This document shows, one piece after another, positions 57,649 through 64,000 of a stretch of 64,000 nt of DNA. The notes under the pieces were generated by a model. It was given only the letters and a program-made list of their open reading frames with translations, did no database searches and was not told where the DNA came from. This stretch comes from Juglans regia. Its lineage: Eukaryota; Streptophyta; Magnoliopsida; Fagales; Juglandaceae. Made by a program: the position numbers and the translations under genes. Numbering within the stretch: the stretch's first letter is position 1; each line of letters starts with the position of its first letter. The stretch is taken from NCBI RefSeq assembly GCF_001411555.2, contig NC_049903.1, positions 22,349,098-22,413,097 of the forward strand, read 5' to 3'.

Positions 57649-57778
57649 TGTAATGTGCTGCCCACAAGAATGTTAGTGGAAAATCTTACACACTCCCTTA
57701 CGTATTTACACTCGAATAATGGCACTGCACTCGTGTTTCACTCTTAATTGGCTTTTTTCAGATAATAGTCTCACACTC
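57649..57778 (-). other. Truncated B leader end (minus strand)
   Basis: Only the last ~130 bases before gag remain, ending at GTCTCACACTCTTTTAAATA. It is joined there to the pol end of another B element. Confidence 0.75.
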
Positions 57779-59980
57779 TTTTAAATATGAAGGAGGAATT
57801 GGATTAAGCCTATAAACAATTTCAATTTGGTGAAAATTTAGTAGTGGCATGAACACTCCAATTATATGTAAACTCAATAAATGGCAAACAATACTCCCAC
57901 AAATGTTCATGAAGCACATCTAAAGTCTTCCTCGAACCAAAATGACCACTCCAATATGCAAACTCGGCAGATGATATTCCCGTAAATATTCATGCAATAA
58001 GTCAATGAATGGCAAATAATACTCCCACAAACGTTCATGCAACACGTCTAAAATCTTATTTTCACCAAAAGGACCACTCCAATTATATCCAAACTCAATG
58101 AAACGCAAATAATACTCCCGCAAACATACATGCAACACGTCAATGTATGGCAAATGATACTCCCACAACTGTTCATGCAATACATCAATGAATGACAAAT
58201 AATACTTCCACAAACGTTCATGCAACACGTCTTTGAATGGCAAATGATATTCCCACAAACATTCATGCAACACAACAAAAGTCTTCCTTACACCAAGGTT
58301 ACCCAACAAACCACCATGTCTATCACACACAAGCAACTTACGCATAAAACTAGTAGGCACACAAAATCTATTATTTCTAAACAAGTTCCAATTTAGTTTA
58401 TAGAACTTACCAAATGATGCTTTCTCACATGTTCCGTACACACTAGCAAAGTCATCATCATTAGCATGCAATTCCTTATCATATTCAAGTCTAAAAAATT
58501 TTCCATCTAAAATGAAGACAAGCACATACCTTCTTGCTAAAGCATCAACCACAAAATTTTCCATACCTTGTGTATATTTGAATACATGTGGAAAATTCTC
58601 AATACAATCCTCCCGCTTACCACGCATTCTAGTCGACAACTTACCTTGTCCTTTTAAGTGTGTCAATGACTCATGTTCTTCCAAGAAAAGTCGGTTAGGA
58701 ATTGTCGCACCTAGCACAAAATCAATGTAGTGCTCTATCTCCCTAATAGGTGGCAATCCACTAAATACACCACTAGGAAACACGACCTCATATCCCTGCA
58801 ACAAAGAAACAACAACACTTGGCAAAGTGTCATTGAATTCATTAGCATAAAAGCTTGCCATAGCAAAAACTCACTTTTGTCTTTTTATTTCTCTCTACAA
58901 TCTCTCTTTCTTTTTCCTCTTGTGGCTCCACTCTTTTTTCTTGACTCTCAACCACCTCTCTATTTTCTTTTTCGCTCTCTCTTTCTTTTGATGTTTCGGC
59001 CTCATTCTCTTTTTTCCTCTCACTTGTTCTTTTCCCTCTCTATTTTTTTTTCAATCTCCTCTTTTTTTCATGTCTCGGCCTCACAATTATTTTTCAACTC
59101 ATTCTGACTTTTTCTTGAGATTTCAGCCTCACTCAAATCTTTTCCCTTTGGTGGTTCGTTCTTCCCCTTTGCTACAGCTTGATCATTTTTGTCCCACTTT
59201 GGTTTCCAAGGAGTACTAGAAACCAAAGTATACCTTGATGTACCCCTTCCTTTTAGCCGTCTCTCCACCTTCATAGCCATGTGCACCATATCCTCTACCT
59301 CCTTATAATGTTGCAACTCAACTACATTAGCTATCTCCCTATTCAACCCACTCAAAAATCTTGTCATCGTGGCCTCCCGATCCTCCACTACGTTGGCCCG
59401 AAACATAGCCACCTCCATCTCCTTATGGTAATCCTCTACACTCCTAGATCCCTGTGTAAGATTTTGTAGTTTTTGGTAGAGGTCTCTATGGTAGTGGCTA
59501 GGTACAAATCTCCACCTCATGATAGCTTTCAACTCTCTCCATGTTTCTACAGGCCTCTCAAGATTCCTCCTACTATTAGATACTAATTGATCCCACCAAA
59601 TAATCGCATAATCAGTGAACTCAATTACAGTCAACTTCACCTTCTTCTCCTCAGAGTAATTATGACAATCAAACACCAACTCTATTCTTTTCTCCCACTC
59701 TAAATAAACTTCAGAGTCAGTTCTACCTTGGAATGATGGTATTTTCATTTTGATGCTCCCAAGGTTCTTATCTACTCTATCTTGACCCTCTAAATTTGCC
59801 CTAAGGCCTCCTATCTTTCTCACCCTACAGATTTCTAATCACTGCTTTTTGATTATCCATACTATCCCTCACTTCACCTAACACCAAGTTCAATAGCTCA
59901 AACTGTTGTTGCATGGCTTGCAACACAAAGGATAAGTTATCTGCTCTCCCCCTTGGTGATGAGCTTCTCTGATGAGACAT
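57779..59980 (-). pseudogene. B-beta gag, linker and pol remnant with 45-bp array (minus strand)
   Basis: ATG at 59980, with an early frameshift near 59830. The Gag core is open 59823-59068: [73 protein letters not shown]. The protease is missing. The K/E/S linker (about 58870-59100) leads into frame 58861-57920: SFYANEFNDTLPSVVVSLLQ, IREIEHYIDFVLGATIPNRL, HESLTHLKGQGKLSTRMR, VVDALARRYVLVFILDGKFF, FGKFYKLNWNLFRNNRFCVP, then array units (58285 to about 57990) with FGYNWSGPFGENKILDVLHE. The last part (57779-57920) reaches the segment before SPFEIVYG in a broken frame. RT, RNase H active site and integrase core are absent. Confidence 0.85.
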
Positions 59981-60808
59981 TATAATGTTCTGCACAAAAG
60001 AATGTTAGTGGTAAAAAAAGAAAACCTCACACACTCCCTTACGTGTTTACACTCGAATAATGGCACTCCACTCGTGTTTCACTCTTAATTGGCTTTTTCT
60101 CGATAATAGTCTCACACTCTCTTGCCTTTTACCTCAAGAGTTTTTCCACTCAAGTTCTTTCAGAACTAATTGAGCTCAATCAAGACAAGGCAACCTTGTT
60201 TTATCCAGACTAGTAATTAGGTCCAAGAAACAAGAATAAGAGAAACACGAAAGGAATAAGTGACACGAGAATCAAAGAACTTATACGAATGAAAGAGTAA
60301 CAATAACACAAGATACCAACTTTAGTGGTGTATGCTGTAGCCCCTTTGATGATAAAAGCTTAATCAACAAATATTTTCTTTCTCATTGTTGTAACTATGT
60401 AGCAACTTTGAATATGCTACCTCCTCTTTTCTTTTTCTTCTTTTTTTTTTCGAATTTTCTTTTCTTTTCTTTTCATTTCTTTTTTTTTTCTTTTCTCTAA
60501 TTCAATCACAAATAGCAATATTCAATTGTGAAAATCAAGCAATTGAATTCAAGCATGACAACGAAGTAGAAGATAAATAAGGGAACGACACTCCAAGCAA
60601 CAGATAAACTTAGAGATGTAAGAAACCCTAGAATTTTGAAACACTAGGTGATGCAAATTTCAGCCAAACCCAAAACCCTAAGAATTTTGGCAGCCTACTT
60701 TTTGTTTCTATTTTTTTTTTTTTTTGTGACCCTAGAACAGTGAAGCCCTAGAATCAAAATTAAAGATACAATAATTAAAAGATAGAATCAAAGCTAATTG
60801 GAAACCTT
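59981..60808 (-). other. Leader of the 57779-61630 B-beta element
   Basis: Usual blocks, with T/C-only tract at about 60420-60495 on the plus strand. No coding sequence. Confidence 0.7.
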
Positions 60809-60821
60809 GCTCTGAATACCG
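60809..60821 (-). other. Primer binding site, B-beta element, first base changed
   Basis: Minus strand CGGTATTCAGAGC, the family-B form with extra T and a T-to-C change at the first base. Confidence 0.8.
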
Positions 60822-60823
60822 AA

Positions 60824-61630
60824 TGATATGAACCCGAGGGAAAGGAATTCCCTTGAACCAACAATCAATTTGAAAACTCTCCAAGAAAGTAAAACATCAA
60901 GTCAAGGATGGAAAATCTAGACCCGATGAGAACTCGTCTCAAGAACCTAGATTATATTAAAATCTAGACCTGTTGAAGAACCCGTCTCAAGAACCCAGAT
61001 TATATAAGAGAAACGCCACAAAAGTTGTGATTTACCTTTGATAAGTTCAAAAGTTCAATTAAGAACAAGAGGAGTAAAAATCAACTCACAATGAATAAAT
61101 TCATCAAATTTCATGATCTTCATAAACTTCTGAAAATGAGGCTAAATAGAGTATTTAAAGCAAAATCTAATGAAACCCTAGCCAAAATAAACCCCCATCT
61201 TCCAAAAGTGCCCCTGGATGAAGAGTGCCGCGGCTATAGTGCCGCGCTACAGTAACTTGGCTATAGTAACCCTAACCCTAGTTCAATAAAATAATAACTT
61301 TCCCAACATGCCCTTGCATAGGCCCCCTTAAGTGCTTCCCATAATAAACTCAATTATTCTAAACTAATAAAATAAGTTCTTTAAATGAATTAAATAAGTT
61401 GAAACCCTTCAAGAGCCCAAAGCTTTTAAGTCTCATCGTTGCCCTCTTCCATAGCTGATCAAATGAATCAAAATTGGATCTTCATCCTTCAAGCCCATCT
61501 TGAATGTTGGGCTCTTGCTAAACTCGTCCCAAGTGGATTGCATCAATCCTTGCATTATCTCCTTGATCTTTTTAACCCATCTGGAAGTTGCAAATCATCT
61601 TTAAGACTAGGCCCATCCTGGTTCCCATCA
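60824..61630 (-). repeat. 5' LTR of the 57779-61630 B-beta element
   Basis: Plus strand TGATATGAACCCGAGGG to GGTTCCCATCA, 807 bp. To the right is the leader of another B element, so this element or a rearrangement breaks that leader at 61631. Confidence 0.88.
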
Positions 61631-62117
61631 AGTAATTATAAAACAAGACACCAATTAGCAAGTTGTATTCAGCTCCTATGATGATAATAACTCAATCAAC
61701 AAATACTTTCTTTCTCTTTGTTGTAACTATGTAGCAACTTTAAATATCCTACCTTCTCTTTTCTTCTTCTTTTTCTTTCTGTTTTTTTTTTCTTTTCTCT
61801 AATTCAACCACAAACAGCAATATTCAATTGTGAAAACCAAGCAATTGAATTCAAACACACAAGCATGGACATTGAAGTAGAAGAGAATAAATGAAACAAC
61901 ACTCCAAGCAATTGACAAACTTAGAGATGCAGGAAACCCTAGAATTTTGAAACCCTAGGTGATGCAAATTTCAGCCAAACCAAAAACCCTAAGAATTTCG
62001 GCAGCCTACTTTTTGTTTTTTATTTTTTTTTTTGTCAACCCTAGAGCAATGAAGCCCTAGAATTAAATTTAAAGATACAATAATTAAAAGCTAGAATCAG
62101 ACCTGATTGGAAACCTT
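61631..62117 (-). other. B leader fragment (minus strand)
   Basis: Starts mid-leader (AGTAATTATAAAACAAGACA) and runs to the PBS, with T/C tract at about 61755-61800. Its gag is not present. Confidence 0.75.
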
Positions 62118-62130
62118 GCTCTGAATACCA
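62118..62130 (-). other. Primer binding site of the truncated B element
   Basis: Minus strand TGGTATTCAGAGC with the family-B extra T. Confidence 0.85.
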
Positions 62131-62132
62131 AA

Positions 62133-62925
62133 TGATATGAACCCACGAGAAAGGAATCCCTTGAACCCACAATCAATTTGAAAACTCCCCAAGAAAGCCA
62201 AAATCAAGTCAATGGATGGAGAACCTAGACCCGATGAGAACTCGTTTCAAGAACCTAGATTATATTAAAATCTAGACCCATTGAAGAACCCGTCTCAAGA
62301 ACCCAGATTACAAAGGAGGAACGCCACAAAGGTTGTGATTTACCTTTGATAAGTTCAAAAGTTCAATAAAGAACAAGAGGAGTAAAACTCAACTCACAAT
62401 GAATAAATTCATCAAATTTCATTAACTTCATAAACTGATTAGAATCAGGCTACATAGAGTATTTAAAGCAAAACCTAATGAAACCCTAGCCAAAATAAAC
62501 CCCCATCTTCCAAAAGTGCCCCTGGATGAACAGTGCCGCGCTACAGTAACTCGGCTATAGTAACCCTAACCCTAGTTCAATAAAATAATAACTTTCCCAA
62601 CATGCCCTTGCATTGGCCCCCTTAAGTGCTTCCCATAATAAACTCAATTATTCTAAACTAATAACATAAGTTCTTTAAATGAATTAAATAAGTTGAAACC
62701 CTTCAAGAGCTCAAAGCCTTTAAGTCTTGTCGTTGCCCTCTTCCGTAGCTAATCAAATGAATTAAAACTGGATCTTCATCCTTCAAGCCCCATCTTGAAT
62801 GTTGGGCTCTTGCTAAACTTGGTCCAAGTGGATTGCATCAATCCTTGCCTTGTCTCCTTGATCTTCTTGGCCCATCTGGAAGTTGCAAATGATCTTTAAG
62901 ACTAGGCCCATCTTGGTTCCCATCA
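62133..62925 (-). repeat. 5' LTR of a truncated B element inserted in family-E gag
   Basis: Plus strand TGATATGAACCCACGAG to GGTTCCCATCA, 793 bp. The right flank is plus-strand E gag starting TCGGGAAGCTACC (intact in E1 near 32365 as CCGGGAAGCCACC). Confidence 0.88.
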
Positions 62926-63829
62926 TCGGGAAGCTACCATGGTTAGGTTTTTGCACGGTTTAAACATGAGATTGAGGATATAGTCGAGATGCAGCACTAT
63001 GTTGAGTTGACGGATATGGTGCATCAAGCCATAAAGGTGGAGGAACAATTCAAACGAAAGGGATTGGCTAGGAGGGGACAGCCTATGGCTACCACCAGCT
63101 CGTGGAAGACAACTCCAAAAAGGGATGAGCAGCAACAAAATAAGCCAAAATTTGAATCCTCTAAGAATGCCAACTTAAAGACCGCCACTACTTCATGTAC
63201 AATCGAGACTTGAAGTTCTAAAACACGTGATATTAAGTGTTTTAAATGTCAGGTGATAAATGCCCAAGGAGAGCTTGAGTCAGAAAATGAGGAAGAAGTA
63301 GATAATGATGATATGCCATCTATGGAGGATGCCGATGATGAGCAAAATGCTGTGGTTGGAGATTTATTGGTTGCAAGGCGAGTTCTCAATGTGCAGGTTA
63401 AGGAGGAAGAAAGTAACCGAAGGGAGAACTTGTTTCATACTTGGTGCTTTGTAAATAACAAAGTTTGCAGTGTCATTATCGATAGAGGGAGTTGCACAAA
63501 TGTAGCTAGCACTTATTTGGTGGAGAAATTGACTTTAACTACCTAGAAACATCCTTAACCTTACCGGCTTCAGTGGCTGAATGAATGTGGGGAAATCAAG
63601 GTAACAAGACAAGTGTTGGTGGCATTATCCATTGGCAAATATGAGGATGAGGTGCTTTGTGATGTGGTTTCTATGCACGCTTGCCATTTACTATTGGGAA
63701 GACCATGGCAGTATGATCTGAGGGTTACTCATTATAGATTCACAAATAAGTATTCATTCACTCTTAATAGGCAACCTATTACTCTTGGGCCATTAACTCC
63801 AAAACAGGTCAGGGAGGACCAATTAAAAT
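62926..63829 (+). pseudogene. Family-E gag end and protease fragment
   Basis: Plus-strand reading: gag part HYVELTDMVHQAIKVEEQFK, KGLARRGQPMATTSSWKTTP, a TGA at 63211 (TCA expected), then CFKCQ followed at once by VINAQGELESENEEEVDNDD, so about 45 bases with most of the zinc knuckle are deleted. Protease: VCSVIIDRGSCTNVAS, with DGG changed to DRG, TAG at 63544 in LTTLKHP, and LCDVVSMHACHLLLGRPWQY. It ends at VREDQLK, joined to minus-strand B sequence at about 63829. Closer to E2 than to E1 at several sites. Confidence 0.85.
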
Positions 63830-64000
63830 GGAGACAAGGACATACCTTCTTGCTAAAGCATCAACCACAAAATTTTCCATACCTTGTGTGTATTTGAATA
63901 CATGAGGAAAAGTCTCAATATAGTCCTCCCACTTAGTATGCGTTCTACTCAACAACTTACCTTGTCCCTTTAAGTGTGTCAAGGACTCATGTTCTTCAAA
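63830..64000 (-). pseudogene. B RNase H tail fragment at window end (minus strand)
   Basis: Minus-strand reading gives FEEHESLTHLKGQGKLL, KWEDYIETFPHVFKYTQGME and NFVVDALARRYVLV, the segment found in all B copies. It continues past the window. Confidence 0.8.

Overview
The window is plant nuclear DNA, most likely from a eudicot. It consists almost entirely of nested and rearranged Ty3/gypsy LTR retrotransposons. I found no host gene, tRNA or rRNA gene and no CRISPR array. The evidence for a plant is the chromovirus-type Gag, protease, RT, RNase H and integrase remnants, primer binding sites matching plant initiator-Met tRNA, 5-bp target-site duplications (TSDs) at seven insertions (six exact, one with a single mismatch), and decay in which many stop codons look like C-to-T changes, as expected for methylated repeats. 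The species cannot be told from the sequence.

Five LTR families are named here for convenience. A is a giant LTR of about 4.4-4.5 kb beginning TGTAACAGCCCGC and ending GGGGGCGTCACA, seen only as solo or broken LTRs. C is about 2.8-2.9 kb (TGTAACACCC...GGGGCGTTACA). D begins TGTGAGATCCC and is split by later insertions. By their ends, A, C and D look like Del/Tekay-type LTRs. B (LTR 0.7-0.84 kb, TGATGGGAACC...GGGTTCATATCA) is a non-autonomous family lacking RT, catalytic RNase H and most of integrase. E (LTR about 0.8 kb, TGATGCAAACC...GAGTTCATATCA) is a related family with gag-pro-pol and is a plausible autonomous partner of B.

Layout: 1-4474 A1 solo LTR; 4475-7375 C1 (minus); 7376-20319 an LTR-D in four pieces, interrupted by solo LTR C2 (7550-10380, TSD TAAAT), element B1 (10487-15126, TSD ACAAC) and element B2 (16125-19826, TSD CTCGC/CTCAC); 20320-20436 the PPT and 3' end of the D element; 20437-22654 partial A4 (minus); 22655-29950 a scrambled cluster of B pieces with one clean solo LTR (TSD AGTGT); 29951-39712 family E, including two E copies fused tail to tail as a large inverted repeat; 39713-61630 minus-strand B elements, one of which carries solo LTRs A2 (TSD CATAC) and A3 (TSD CTTAA); 61631-64000 further B and E fragments.

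How the parts relate: E supplies the complete set of retrotransposon functions in outline (Gag with CCHC knuckle, protease, RT, RNase H, integrase, and a pol tail encoded inside the LTR), although both E copies here are dead. B shares E's LTR ends, Gag and protease relatives and pol tail. Its RT has been cut out, and the integrase core is largely replaced by an in-frame 45-bp minisatellite encoding about 15 residues per unit. B occurs as two complementary deletion forms: alpha keeps protease and lacks Gag core, beta keeps Gag core and lacks protease. The observations most worth follow-up are the minisatellite, the alpha/beta split, a uniform one-base insertion in the B primer binding site, and the E1/E2 inverted repeat, which could yield hairpin RNA against both families.
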